From NCBI RefSeq assembly GCF_000004075.3, contig NC_026657.2, positions 28,056,408 to 28,120,407 of the forward strand: 64,000 nt of DNA, written 5' to 3'. The notes beneath the pieces were generated by a model. The model was not told the DNA's origin and did not search any database. It saw only the letters and a program-made list of their open reading frames with translations. The stretch is from Cucumis sativus (taxonomy: Eukaryota > Streptophyta > Magnoliopsida > Cucurbitales > Cucurbitaceae). The position numbers and the translations under genes are program-made. Each line of letters begins with the position of its first letter. Position 1 is the first letter of the stretch. Of this stretch, positions 33,276 to 46,000 are shown in pieces.

Positions 33276-34560
33276 CCTCTAAAATTAATAATATATAGTT
33301 TATTTTCAACCAACATAGAGAAAATAACTACAACTAATTTTATTATTTATAAATAATACAGTATCAAGTGCATATTTACATTACAATTCAACTTCACTAT
33401 TTACTAACACACTTATCTAAAAATATTAAAATACAACTTTGTTTTCATTCAATATCCTTTTGATACGATGTTTAAACCATCCCCTCATTTTCTTGAAAAA
33501 TAAATAACCTAAAATTTAAGAGAATGAGTATATATACATTATTATGTTTATGTTTATAAAAAAAGACAATATTTTCATTTATACATTATTATATTTAGGT
33601 TAGGGTCACTAGCAAAAATAATAAAAATATTTATGATAATAGGGTCCATATTACTACATTTTCGAAATTGTAAAAGTAGAAAATTTAAAAGTTGATAACT
33701 CTTCGATAGATCTATGATAACCCTTCGATAGTCCTCTAACAGTTGCCTGATAATCGTATGATATTACTAATTATTTGTCATATTTGTGACATTCACAATA
33801 TGTTTAAAAAGAAAATGGCGTTGGCTATTTTTTGTTAAATATTTTTACCATACGGTGGAATTTGGGTTCGTGTTAACAGAAGAAAGAATTTAAAAAACTG
33901 ATTTGGTGTTTAATAAGAATATAAAAAATGAAAATAGAAGAGAGAGAAATGTGTTAGGAGAAGAGAGGGAGAACCAAAAAGTAGAGTGGTGGATGAAAAA
34001 TGGTGAGCATCAAAGATGTGACCACGTAGAATTGAGTATGAATATCATTAAACGTCAAATGCATATGGTTTAAGAAGACAATTATTCACATGTTACATAA
34101 TAGTAAAGAAATGCATATTAATTCTTAGTGTAAGATGTGGTTTTATAGTAAAAAGATAATTTAGATGTAAAATAGGCAGGATGGTTAACACAAAAAGATT
34201 TAGACTTGAAAATTAGAACAATTGTGTGCCTTTTAGACAAAAATAATAGTTAGATGTGAATGGAGGTTTAGCATAGTGATGGTTTGGCTATAAAGGGTAA
34301 ATTACACACAAACCATAATCAAACTTAAATTACAAACCTCAATAGTGTATGACAATGAAATTAAAAAAGAAAACCAAATAGTTACAAACTATGCCAAAAC
34401 CTGTATTCAATTAAAAATATAATGACCTGTTGAATTTTTATTGAACACTTTATAAAGTTGAGAGTGGAGACTTTGAACACAGATTCGAAAATTTGGTACT
34501 AAATTTGTAATTTAACCTAAAAACAAAGCAAAAGCATAAACAAAAACAAACAAAAAAAAA

Positions 34561-34602
34561 AGAAGAGAGAAGAGAGAAGAGAGAAGAGAGAAGAGAGAAG
34601 AG
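34561..34602. repeat. Six tandem copies of the 7-bp unit AGAAGAG
   Basis: Perfect 42-bp array, four bases beyond the stop codon of the AAA-ATPase gene. In the mRNA it would be a pyrimidine-rich CTCTTCT array at the start of the 3' UTR. Confidence 0.95.
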
Positions 34603-34606
34603 GTGG

Positions 34607-36118
34607 TCAAACCCCTCTTCTTCCAGAGTCAGACTTAGTCAATGACCGCAGTCTCACTAAAAAATTCACTTTCTTCTCCGACGCCGGCCCTTCTTTCCTC
34701 CTCTTCCCCACATATTTCCCCGGTGATGAATCCCAATTCTCCGGCGACCCAACCACCAGAACGCTCTCTGGCGATCTCATCACTATTTCTTCATATTCCG
34801 CCGCCCCTCGTCCACCACCGCTACCCAAAACTCTCGCCTGTAAAGCGGCGACAACTTCCCTCATCGCCACGTCAGCATCCCGACGATTCCTGAGTAAAAT
34901 CTCCCCTATCTGCGCCGGCGTCAGACCACCCCCTGACCTTATACAGCTATCAACAACGTCAAACAGCGCATGAGACTCAATCTCCAAATAGTTCTTCACC
35001 AGCGTCCGAAACGCCGCCGGCCCACAAGTTCCTAGGCTCACATGCACGTCCATTCTCCCACACCGGACCAACGCCGGGTCAATCTTTTCCCGGTAATTCG
35101 TTGTAAAAACAACGATTCTCTCTTCCCCACAACAAGACCAAAGTCCATCCGTAAAGTTCAAAAGCCCCGACAACGTCACGCGCCCCATCTCCTCCTCGTG
35201 ATCCTCACGCGCCGCTACCTTCGTAACACGATCCGCCGTCAAGTCAACCGAACAATCAATATCTTCAATCACAATCACCGACCGGTTCGTCGTCTGAATA
35301 AGAAGCGAACGAAGCTCAGAATTATCAGAAACCTTCGTCAATTCCAAATCATACACATCGTAGCAGAGGAAATTCGCCATTGCCGCAATCAAGCTCGATT
35401 TCCCAGATCCAGGAGGTCCATAAAGCAGATACCCACGTTTCCAAGCACGGCCAACTCTACTATAAAACTCCCTCCCGGCGGCAAACGCCATTAAATCATT
35501 CATAATCTGTTTCTTCAACTCTGTTTCAAGCGCCAGAGTTTCAAAAGTAGAAGGGTGCCGAAACGGAACAGAGACCCAGCCAGAATCATAAGAACTAGCA
35601 TTACCATTGTTAGTAAAGAGACGACGTTCACGGGAAGTCCGTTCAAACTCCGCCGCAGTGGCGGTGATGTGATCGAGATACAGAGGTAGTAGAGCTTGAC
35701 GGTGGCGTTTGGGGATTTTGAGAGAGAAGCTTCGTTTCTCATCCAAGGAATCCTGAACGGTCTCGACTTGATGAGTCCAGGAAATGCGTTGGCCGTTGAA
35801 GGTGACGTGAACAGACTGATTGGGGGCGACAGTGAAGGAGATTCTGTTGGAGGATTTGGAACGGGAGAGGGAGAGACGGCGGCAGGCAGCGGAGTTGTGG
35901 AGGGAGTTAAGGTAGAGAGTGACGTGGCGGTAGAGTTCGTTAAGGTCGACGGAGCAGTAGCCGTTGAATTCAGGGATATCGAAATAAGAGAAAGGGGTGA
36001 AGAAATCTTGAAGGGATTCGTAAAGCGAATGGAGAAGAGATAAGAATTGGGAAGGGAGGATGTTTTGGAGGACCGTTAGAAGGCCTAAGAAAGACCATAA
36101 TTGAGAGAGGATTTCCAT
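34607..36118 (-). CDS. AAA-ATPase, At5g57480/At4g30250-like (BCS1-type plant family)
   Basis: Single exon, 503 residues. Order: an N-terminal hydrophobic segment (about 5-33, LWSFLGLLTVLQNILPS) that can act as an anchor; the plant AAA-assoc N-domain (about 35-130, with PFSYFDIPEFNGY and SRSKSSNRISFTVAPN); then the AAA module. The module has Walker A GPPGSGKS (234-241), Walker B VIVIEDID (281-288) and the second region of homology FTTNYREKIDPALVRCGRMD (338-357), including the arginine-bearing motif. The C-terminus is basic. These proteins are related to yeast BCS1 and are membrane-bound ATPases of the ER, mitochondria or plasma membrane. Several are induced by stress, but the substrate is unknown. 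The length is close to the Arabidopsis relatives (about 520) and there is no frame break. The gene is strongly GC-rich against its flanks. The leader contains TTTTTG repeats (as CAAAAA in the mRNA). Confidence 0.95.
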   Translation of the reverse strand: MEILSQLWSFLGLLTVLQNILPSQFLSLLHSLYESLQDFFTPFSYFDIPEFNGYCSVDLNELYRHVTLYLNSLHNSAACRRLSLSRSKSSNRISFTVAPNQSVHVTFNGQRISWTHQVETVQDSLDEKRSFSLKIPKRHRQALLPLYLDHITATAAEFERTSRERRLFTNNGNASSYDSGWVSVPFRHPSTFETLALETELKKQIMNDLMAFAAGREFYSRVGRAWKRGYLLYGPPGSGKSSLIAAMANFLCYDVYDLELTKVSDNSELRSLLIQTTNRSVIVIEDIDCSVDLTADRVTKVAAREDHEEEMGRVTLSGLLNFTDGLWSCCGEERIVVFTTNYREKIDPALVRCGRMDVHVSLGTCGPAAFRTLVKNYLEIESHALFDVVDSCIRSGGGLTPAQIGEILLRNRRDADVAMREVVAALQARVLGSGGGRGAAEYEEIVMRSPESVLVVGSPENWDSSPGKYVGKRRKEGPASEKKVNFLVRLRSLTKSDSGRRGV

Positions 36119-36358
36119 GCTTTGTTTTTGTTTTTGTTTTTGTTTCTTTTGTCTTTTGAGAATTGGGTTTGTGATTTTAGTGGAGAAAGGTTGAAGATGA
36201 AGATGGTGAAGATGAGGACGACGAGGTTTGGTTTGGTTTTGGAAGAAGGAATGAGATTTAAAAGAAAGGGGTGAGGGAAGGAGAATTTGTGTATATTTAT
36301 TTTAATATGTGGACTGACAAAGGTAAAAGATGGATAAAGAAGAACCCATCCACTCTCT

Positions 36359-36380
36359 TCTCTCTCTCTCTCTCTCTCTC
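36359..36380. repeat. (TC)11 / (GA)11 microsatellite in the AAA-ATPase promoter
   Basis: 22 bp of TC on the plus strand, or GA in the sense of the gene, about 240 bp upstream of the ATG. GA repeats at this place are typical binding sites of plant GAGA-binding BPC factors. A role here is inference. Confidence 0.85.
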
Positions 36381-39300
36381 CACTTTTTGTCATGTTAATT
36401 AAGATCTATGATTCTCTAATCTAGTTTTCTTCTCCTTTTTTCTTAATAAACTTTATCCAAGAATAGAAGACTAAGTAAACACAACAACAATTAGAATAAC
36501 CAAAACAAACCTTGTGAATGTGATCCTTAATTACTTGTCTAGTTTTGATTCATATAATTAACCACTTCATCCTTGGGTTAAGGACATATTTAATCAAGAG
36601 ACAATAAACTTAACTAAGGAGCATAATTGAGTTTCATAACCTACTTAGAACGTCTTTCAAAGGATGTGGTTAAAATTTGTGTTTATTATTGAAGTAAAAA
36701 GAAAAAAAGAGAGGAAAAATAGTGTTAAAATAATGGAACCACAGTGTTAAAGTTAAGGGTAGTAAAGGTTAAAATGATTTTGTGTGCTGGAAATGGAGTG
36801 AGTGAGTGAGTGAGTGAATGAGATGGATGGGCGGCGGAGCGTAAGTAAGTAAAAAGCAAAAGAGAAGAATGAGGCAGCGCCGCATTGGGGCATGCGCCAA
36901 CGACACGGGCGGCTTTTGCTTTTGTGCAGTTTGCTTTATGTTTTCCAACTCTTCACTATTTCTTTCTTTCTTTCACATTTTTACTTTCACTTTTTCTCTT
37001 TTCTTTCGTTTCCTCAATTCCCATTTTCCATCAACTTATTGCTCTAATTCAAATTTATTATCTAATGCTACAAACATTTAAATACATAAATATAGGACTG
37101 TATGTCCTCAGTTTACTAATGCCCAATTAGTGAATCATCATATATGTTTCTCCATTTTCTCTATTCTTTTACATTTTTCTACTCAATTTCTAACAATATG
37201 GATAGATTAAATTTGAATGACCTAAATTTGTGTCTTAACAGTTACTAAACCCTCTACATACACAACACCTACTAAATACTCTATTAAACCATTTCAATTT
37301 GAGTATGGATAGAACTTAATTTTAAATTTTATAAACTAATTTAATTTTTAATAAATTTAACATGTTATAAATCTATTCAACATAAACTTGCATACTAAAC
37401 CCTATTTTGTTAACATTTTATTTATTGTTTCTTAATATTTTATAAACTTGTTAATCTATTCTTCTTCTAGTGTTAAAAGTTTTTTTTTTTATTCGTCAGT
37501 AGCTTAATTTTAAACTTACATGCTATTTTATAGAGATTATTTTTAAATATTGTAAAATGGATCAACTAATTTATAAATATAACAAAATGACCGTATTTAT
37601 CACTAATAAGTATTAATTAATAGATGTCTCTCGATGTTTATCACTCTAGCAACATTTTGCTACATTTTAAAATATTTTAAACAGTTTTGACATTTAAAAC
37701 AAATCTCCATTTTTTATTTATCTTATTTTCTCACTATATGTTATCTTTTATTTTGAATTAATTTCTTCAAAATGTTTGTGAATAACAAAATTACTGAAAA
37801 TATTTATAAAATATAGAAAAATTTTAGAATTAATCAATGATACACTTCTATTTGTGTCTATCATACCATTGATAGATTTTAAAATTTGACATATTTGTAA
37901 ATATTTTGTTTATTTTTTTATATTTGAAATAATACTTTATATAACCTATTATATAGAATTATATATTATTATAAGTTTGGATAAACAAATATTAGAAAGA
38001 TGTAAAAGCAAATGGTTATCAAACAAATTTTATTTATAACAAATGTGAAGTGTCATTTTCGTTACTAATTCTTAAAAAAAAAAAAAACATTACCATACGT
38101 GACCTCATGATAATAAAATTATTAGTAACTTTTAAAATTTTATGACTTTTTTTAAAGAATTGTTTACATGCATTTAACCTATTTAGTTAACACCAAAATC
38201 AAAATTAAAAGTTGAAAGTTGTATATACTTAACAAGTCTTTAAACACAATTTTTTTTTATAAAAAAAATTAGGATTTATTTCATAGAAACATAAAAGTTT
38301 GTATTAATTGAAAGTGCATTGTTTTTCAACTACATTTCTTTAGTGTATGTTATGTTTAAAGTTTGACAAAGAAAAAAGAGAAAGAAAGAAAGAAAGAAAG
38401 AAAAAAGGGCCTTTGAGTTTGATTAATGTGGGCATGAGAGAGCATTATTGGTTAGACACTAAATTCAAATTGTCTTTTAAATTAACTCTCTATTATTTTA
38501 TATTAAAACTATTTATTATTGTTATTCTTTTTCTTTCACTTAAACATAATAATAATTGTTAATATCCTTTACTCATAATCTTATTCAATTGTATTGGGAG
38601 AAATAATCAAATTATATTCAATAGCTGAATTCATCAACCAAGTTGTTGAACAAAACCATTGTTACAAACTAATTTTAATAAATATCAATAATAATTAATA
38701 TAAGGTTCAAGTTATGGATTCAATTCATATGTTCACATTTTATTTTACTTAGTTGAGAATGAAAATTAGTGAAAAGATTATTCAATATAAAACTTAATCC
38801 TACACATGTTTAAAAAAAACATGGTTCAAGTTAATTTATATATCTTTAATCGGAAGATTTCATTACAGTCAATTTTAAAATATAAAATTGAAATAGAAAC
38901 AAAACTGAAAAGAAAAACTACAACATTTTAAAATCAAAACAAATTAAAATCAAACTTAAAAGTTAAAGGTATTAAAAGCATAAAATTGTATAACCGAGAG
39001 GGAAAATAAAAACTACATACAAATTCATAGATAAAAAAGATATTTTTTCCAAAACTTTTATTATACATTAAAAATTGTAACACTTTTGCAAGTTTAAAGT
39101 TAGAACAGTGAATTGGATGAAATTTAAAATTTAGAGTAAATATGGATAGAATTCAAACCATTTATTTGTAAATATTGTTTTCTTTTCCTATATTGAATTA
39201 TTTGATTGAGAGACACCTTTAGTCACAATCATATGTAAGACAAAAGAATATACAGATAGAAAACAAGGTATCAATCATTGGTGAGTTGAATGAAATTTCA

Positions 39301-42300
39301 CTATTTGAATAAATATAATCTATTTTCTTTTTCAAATATACAAACTTAAATACAACTTCTCATTTTTTTCAACTAGCATGGATCTTAGTACATATTAAAA
39401 ATTAAACAATTAACCAATAGATTATGAATTCAGTGTGAGTTTCTTTGACATCGTCTAAATTTTGTATAGAATCAAACGAATCATCCATTGAAAAAAAAAA
39501 ATATTAAGACATCGCCTTTAGGTATATGGAGAGGAGATGGGTTTGTGAGGATGGTTCTTACTTTTTTTTTTTTCCCTTTAATTTTTGTTGAACCAATAGC
39601 AAATTATTTTCTTCTTTAGAGGGCTTTTACTTTTCTTAAGCAAAGTTTACATTTCCATATCACTTTGTTGGGTTATAAAATATAATTGTCATTCTTAAAA
39701 TGCCTAATTGGAAAAGGACAACTTTGATAAACCCATCTTCAAATTGTAATGTCTATACCAACATTGCATTCCTTTTTTCTCTGTACTTTTCTTTTTTATT
39801 TTTTGTGTGTGTGGTTCCTTTAACTTTTCTTTTTCGGTTGAAAAATGGTTGAAAAATGAAAAAGAAAAAGCTAAAGTGCAATGAGAGAGGTGAAAAAAGA
39901 AAAGTGATTTAGGGTTAAGGAAGCAAAAGTCATGAACATCATCAATATATGTGTGTGTATGTGTGTGTGTGATGAAAGTTGAGAACATAAGGAATCAAAA
40001 CAAAAGAAAGCCAAAAGAAAAATATGACTGTCAATCATATATCATATTAATTGGCTAATATATAACAATTTATTATATTAATAATATTTTTCATGGTTAG
40101 GATTATTAAGATTACAAAAAGTAGTTTTTAGCATACATTAAAATTTGTCTCTAATTTTTTTGGGTTAACTACATAAATATGTTGGTTCAAAATTTATAGT
40201 AAAAATGTTAATAAATAATAAAATATTTCAACATAGATCAAAAGTTGATTATCCACAGTTGTAACTATGTATACATCCATAAGTACTCAAGCTAATTAAA
40301 GAAGATGATTATATATATATATATAAATTTAAGATAAGTTTGTAATTGAAGTGATTAGGATAAATGAATGATGTATTCTTTATTAAAGGCAGCAAAAACG
40401 AAAGAATAATTTTGATATTCAGCTTTGTAGTAATGTTTTTAATGGCTATGGGAGTTGCAATTTTCAGCATGGAGGGGAAGTACTAAAAAGACAACATTAA
40501 AATCTCCTTTAATAAAAACTAACACACCCTTTAATATCTAATCTACCTTTTCACTAATCATATTTTACCACCATTCATTCTCTTTAATTAATCTTTATGT
40601 ACACTTTATTTTTAATTGACATGGCCCACCTTACAAACAAAACCTGCCTCTCATTTTTCCTAAACAAATATTCATACATTTTTTACATTTTTCTCAAACT
40701 TACAAAAAAATCTTTAAACTTTTAAATTATAAATTTGGTTTCCATGATCAGAGGATAACGTTTGTTCTCCTGAAGTTCAATTTCTATTTATAAATAGTTT
40801 TTATCATTTCATTTAACTCTTTCTAAATAAGTTTTAACATGAGAACTATTTGAGAGTGTTAGGGTCTAAATTCTAAATATAATAATCATACGAAATTAAT
40901 TCTAACTTAGGATAAATATTTTGAATATTTTTTTTTTATATATATAAAAAAAGTAAATATTACCCTTAACCTTTAGTTTGGGTGAGGATCATTAGTGTTC
41001 TTTGTTTATAAAATACATATAATACATATGAGTTTTTTTAGAAGTTGTAACAATACATTTAAACTATTAGAAATAAAAGTTTAAGAAACACATTTCACAA
41101 AGTACACTAATTGTTTAATCTTTCGTTTCAAAAATATTTTTTAACTTTTATAAGTGTGTATTATTTGTGCGTTGAATTTTCTCCTATTGAGTTGCATTAT
41201 TAATTTGCACCCATTTTCTCAATAGCATAACATAGTCGAAAACTTTGAGTAAAACATACAAATCTTACAAACTTTTTCTTCAATCTTGCAAATTAAAATC
41301 TTTCCTCAAAATTAGGGAGAATTACTACATACAAAAAGATGATCATGAGAAATCTTTCATAACTGATCACAAGAAGTAGGCTTAACATAAAAAGAAAAAA
41401 GATGAAAGGAATTTTTCCATGGTTGTCTTCAAATTAATTATGACACAAGTCTTAATTTGTCTGTCTTTCTATGTACTAAACTCAAATGAAAGTATTCATA
41501 ACACACACATTCAAGTACTAATACAACCCCTTGTTAATACATTTTACAATATTTTAATGATTCGGTTGCATATATATCTTAGATGAAGGTGAGAGTGTGT
41601 TAGAGTGTTTTGATGAATGAAAGGAGAGTTTAGGGTTTAGGGTGTTTTACCAACTAAACTCAATTAGTTGAAGGTGAGAGTATGTTAGAGTGTTTTGATG
41701 AATGAAAGGAGAGTTCTAAAATTGGAAGAATACTTATTGAAATTTTAGAATGTTGAGAGATGCTTTTGAAACAAAGTACACGAAGTTAATTATACGGACT
41801 ATTTTCTATAATTTAACCTTAAAATTTTAATCCACATTAATGCATTAATCACACATCAATTATTATCTAAATAATTGATGGAACAATCATCAATGTGAAG
41901 CAAATTTTAATTAATTTTTTTTCTTTTAGAATTTCTTATTCACGTCTTTTTTTAGTTAAATAAGAAAGTAGACAATTCAACATTCAAACTTAACTAAAGA
42001 ATAAAATATTGATATACATTATATCCACTTTTATTACCTTGAAATTGACATCAATTTCATAATTAGATATAGCTAAGCTTGCCGTCTAAATTAAATTTAA
42101 TATTCAATATATTTATTTAAAATTTAAATTGATATAATTAGTGATAAACGCTCACTATCGTTGTTAGATGCAAAATTAGAGGTTCTTCTAAGATTCTTGA
42201 AAACACTCACAAAGAAAGCTACTTAGATCAAATTTAAAATCTATAATGATTACTCTTAGACCTTAACCCAACTCATTCTAGCAAAAGTTGGATCAAGAAA

Positions 42301-43091
42301 CTAACATTATATATAATTTTTGGCTCAAAATTATTGGCCGTTTCATGTTAATTTGCTAGTTTTTGAAGGTGTTGTAGTGTAAAAGTCTCTTGAATCTTAT
42401 TTGTCTTCTTTCTAGTAATGGTATTGTAATAAATGTTGGGGTAGAAATTTGAATCTGAGACCTGTTCGCTATTATTATTATTATTATTAACCATATACAT
42501 GTTTTTCTTTAATATTTAGTTAAAACAATATCAAGTTTCAATTTATAAGAAAATATACCCAATTTAAATTTTAAATTACCAAAAATAAACATTTTAAATT
42601 TCAATATATATGTGTTTCTTGTTTTCATTTTCTAATACCACTGGATCCACACGTATTATTATCTATCCAACCTAAACTTTTATATTTTTATTTTTCTTTA
42701 AAAAAATAATATATGCTATATGTTTTAAAATTTTGCAATTATAACAAGGATTTTTATCAATGATAGACTTGTATGGTTCTATTTGTGATGGATCACCAAC
42801 TACATATTCTAGACCACAAGGGCTAATCAACATAGAAATCTATCGTCTATATTTATGATTCATCCTTGTATCTTTCTCTCACTATTAGTGCGTGTATATA
42901 CAAACTTTTTAAAGCATGTGAAGCTTTACACATGACCATTTTTTAAAAACAAGAATAATGGAATTATTGTGTAAAATTCATTAAAAGGCTTATTATGAAT
43001 TTTGATAAAGGGTGTAATATTTATTTATTAAAATGACCATCTTAATTTAGAAAAAGGGTTAAAAATTTTCTTATAGTGACCAATGCAACAA
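36381..43091. other. Long AT-rich spacer
   Basis: No gene seen over 6.7 kb. It holds GAGT repeats (about 36798-36820), a GC-richer patch with no recognised coding (36865-36930), AAAG repeats (about 38380-38405), TG repeats (39948-39971), a 46-bp direct repeat (41585-41715), and two degenerate CTATCA.TGATAG palindromes (about 37850 and 42752). Confidence 0.5.
41585..41715. repeat. 46-bp direct repeat around two telomere-like TTTAGGG units
   Basis: GAAGGTGAGAGT..GAATGAAAGGAGAGTT occurs at 41585-41630 and 41670-41715 with one difference. Directly after copy 1 comes TTTAGGGTTTAGGG, two units of the plant telomere repeat. Confidence 0.9.
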
Positions 43092-46000
43092 CACTAGTAC
43101 AAAAGTGGGCTACGACGACAGTTATTTACTGTCGCGAACAGATTTCGCGACAGTTATTTTCAGTCATAGAAGCGGGAGTCATGGAAAGTCCTTCGACGAC
43201 AGTTTTTGAAAACTGTCGCAATAGGTTGTTTTATGACATGAAATAAATGTCGTTAATCAACATTCAACGACATTCAATAACTGTCATAATTTATTTTATG
43301 ACATTCAATAACTATCATCATTTCTTTATTAACGACAGTTAAATAATTGTCACGAATTCTATTATCGTGACATGTATTAATTGTCATGAATATGTTTTTC
43401 GCGACAGTTTTTTTTTGTAAAAATGTCATTGTTTAGTTATTGACGACATTTTTTTCTAGTCAACGATTGTGCAATCGTGACAGTTTTTTCGATAACATTA
43501 AATGTCATTGTTTTGCCATTGACGACATTTTTTTCCAGTCAAATATAATGCAATCGTGACAGTTTTTTTTTTAAAAAAATTGTCATTGTTTATCTTATGA
43601 CGACATGTTATTCCTGTCACATATAGAGCAATCGTGACAATTTATTTTGTTAAATAACTGTCATCGTTCTCCAATTTACAACAATTATTAACTATCACAT
43701 TTCTCAATTTCCTATAGTTTTATTCTGTTCTCCATGCAGCTCCACCATTACACGAACCATTAGAATGACAATAATATAGCTGAGAATGACAAATTTGAAA
43801 TTATACAAGTTTCATACCAATGTACAAGAAAATAGCCAACACTTTAATATATATACACTATAATACGATTTATAATATTTGTACATCTTAATACAAGTTT
43901 TAGTAATCCACATGTACGAAATACTAGCCCTTAATCAAAAAATATCTTAAATAACATTCGAATATATTTGACTGGACCAACCGAGAATGTTCGTTTCTGG
44001 AAATGATATTTGAAACAAAACTCATGAACTTGTCGACTCCAGTTGAACCTACAAAGAATCCATAACACATACGTACAGTCAATGAATAACTAAATCAACG
44101 TCTCAACAAAATATAGAACACAAACAAGAACTTCAACACTTGATTCCATGAAATGAAAAGAGAAGACCATGAGGACTATATTAGGCAAACACAACAAACA
44201 AAAACATACTGCTACTCTTTCTCTGTAGAATACACATACCAAAAACATACCCAGCTCACTCTCCAATTCTCTATTCATTTTACTACCCCCACTCATGGTG
44301 GTCCCTCTTCAAATCTGATAATGAAAATGAAGTTCCTAAGAAGAGGAGAAAGAGATCAAGGAGAAGAAGAACGTCCAACCAAATGGCCACTGCAAATTGA
44401 ACAACTTCTTGGGTTGTTCCTAGTCCTTAGAACAAAACAGCCTACGACAATACATGTACGACAATTTGTAATCCTTAGAGTTAAACAGATTATTAAATGG
44501 TGGGAATGGAGAAACTAAGGTGAGTAAGAACTACAATGGGGAAGTCCAAAAAATGAAAGGGTACTCAGAATCTTTCATTCACAAAATCTCATTAAAAACT
44601 AGATTATTATACCCAAACATTGACAAAATCTCATATGCTACTTAAAACTAGAAAAAACAAGAAGCATGTAATAATATTGAATTCAAACATGTACTAGTTT
44701 TAAAATAATTAACTCTATTGACTTTAATAAACTACATTTGTCTCTCTAGATCTTTTTTTTATTTCCAAACAGAATAAACAACTTGAAACTTCAACCGATA
44801 CACATCATAAAAACTAGCAGCCTGAGTTCAAATTTGCTAAAACCAGAAAGAAAAGAGGGGAAGGAGAAAACAACAGAAAACAGTAGGATCAACCAACAAT
44901 TCCAAATAAACAAACCAAGCAGAAGATCAAAGTAATGAAAAATCCAAGGAAAACCCAGAAACCATAAGGCCAAAAGAGAGGAAAAACATAAATGATAAGA
45001 GAAGAAAAGAAAAGGGTCAAAGATTCATATATAGAAATGGAGATAAGAGTGTTACCGTGAGTTATTCCTTGGGAGGTGTGGACATTTTGAACTTTAGCAG
45101 AAGAATCTAAGCAGTTACCTATTAAACTTCCAATAAACTCACATTCCAATAGTATTTCACAATGGCAAGATGGCCTGGGAGGCAATTTGGAAAGCAAAGG
45201 GAGAGAATTAAGAAACAAGGGAGAGAGAGTTACCTCAGTTAAAAAAGAACTCTCACATAACTCAAAGCTCAATGTCTCATCGATTGTTATCTTCAACTCT
45301 TTAAAATCTACAAACAAAATGAGAATAACATTAAAACTTAGAACTTTAACTTTTAAGTCTAGGAATCATATCCTTGAAATAGAAACAAAATAGAAACTTG
45401 AAGTCTCTTTTTCTTCTTCCATTCCTAGGCTCCATCGTAATGAAAGCATGAAATGTGTTAAAAATGAAGGAAATTCAAGCATTGCATAAAACTATTTCAC
45501 ACATTTACCAATGTTAATTTACCTTTTTTATTTCAACCAACCATGTGGTGAACTCTGATCGTTTGTTCTTAAAAAAATAAAGTTACTCAGATCAAATTGA
45601 AGAAATCAACAAGCATTATAGAAACCTTTTCACAGTATAACAGAAATCAAGATCAAAATATGTATTCTCAACTTGCCTAGAATTAATATTGCTAAGCAAA
45701 AAAGAAAACATATTTCGCTTTAGACCGAAAACAAAATTGCTTTTAGTGATAGAGAAGAAAACAAATTTTGGGTTTGAGCAGTGAAGAATGTCTTAATCAT
45801 AAAAAAAACATACAAGTACGGAACAAGCCTTTCTACCTGCTGCTGGTAGTACTCTGCTACATAATCTTCAAGACTTGAATACATTCACCAAGAAAAGAGT
45901 GAGAGAAAAAGATGCATGAAGTTCCAAGCTTTTAATTCTTTATTTTCTTCCTCCCTTAACAAACCAAAATCTAACTATACTCTATATCAATCCCAAATTA

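Larger units (their letters stand above)
31035..34560. other. AT-rich spacer upstream of the EF-hand gene
   Basis: No convincing gene. It has a GC-rich patch at about 31730-31850 of unknown origin, a dispersed repeat (32860-33275) containing an (AT)22 microsatellite, and otherwise AT-rich DNA. Confidence 0.5.

Noticed and set aside
35042-35494. Plus-strand ORFs of up to 150 codons inside the AAA-ATPase
   Set aside because: Shadow frames of a strong minus-strand gene with intact Walker motifs.
36869-37130. Short ORFs beginning MRQRRIGACAND and MGHAPTTRAAF
   Set aside because: Only the first 20 or so codons are GC-rich. The rest is poly-Phe/Ser from T-rich DNA, with no homology recognised.
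41630-41643. Interstitial telomere
   Set aside because: Only two TTTAGGG units, too few for an interstitial telomeric array.
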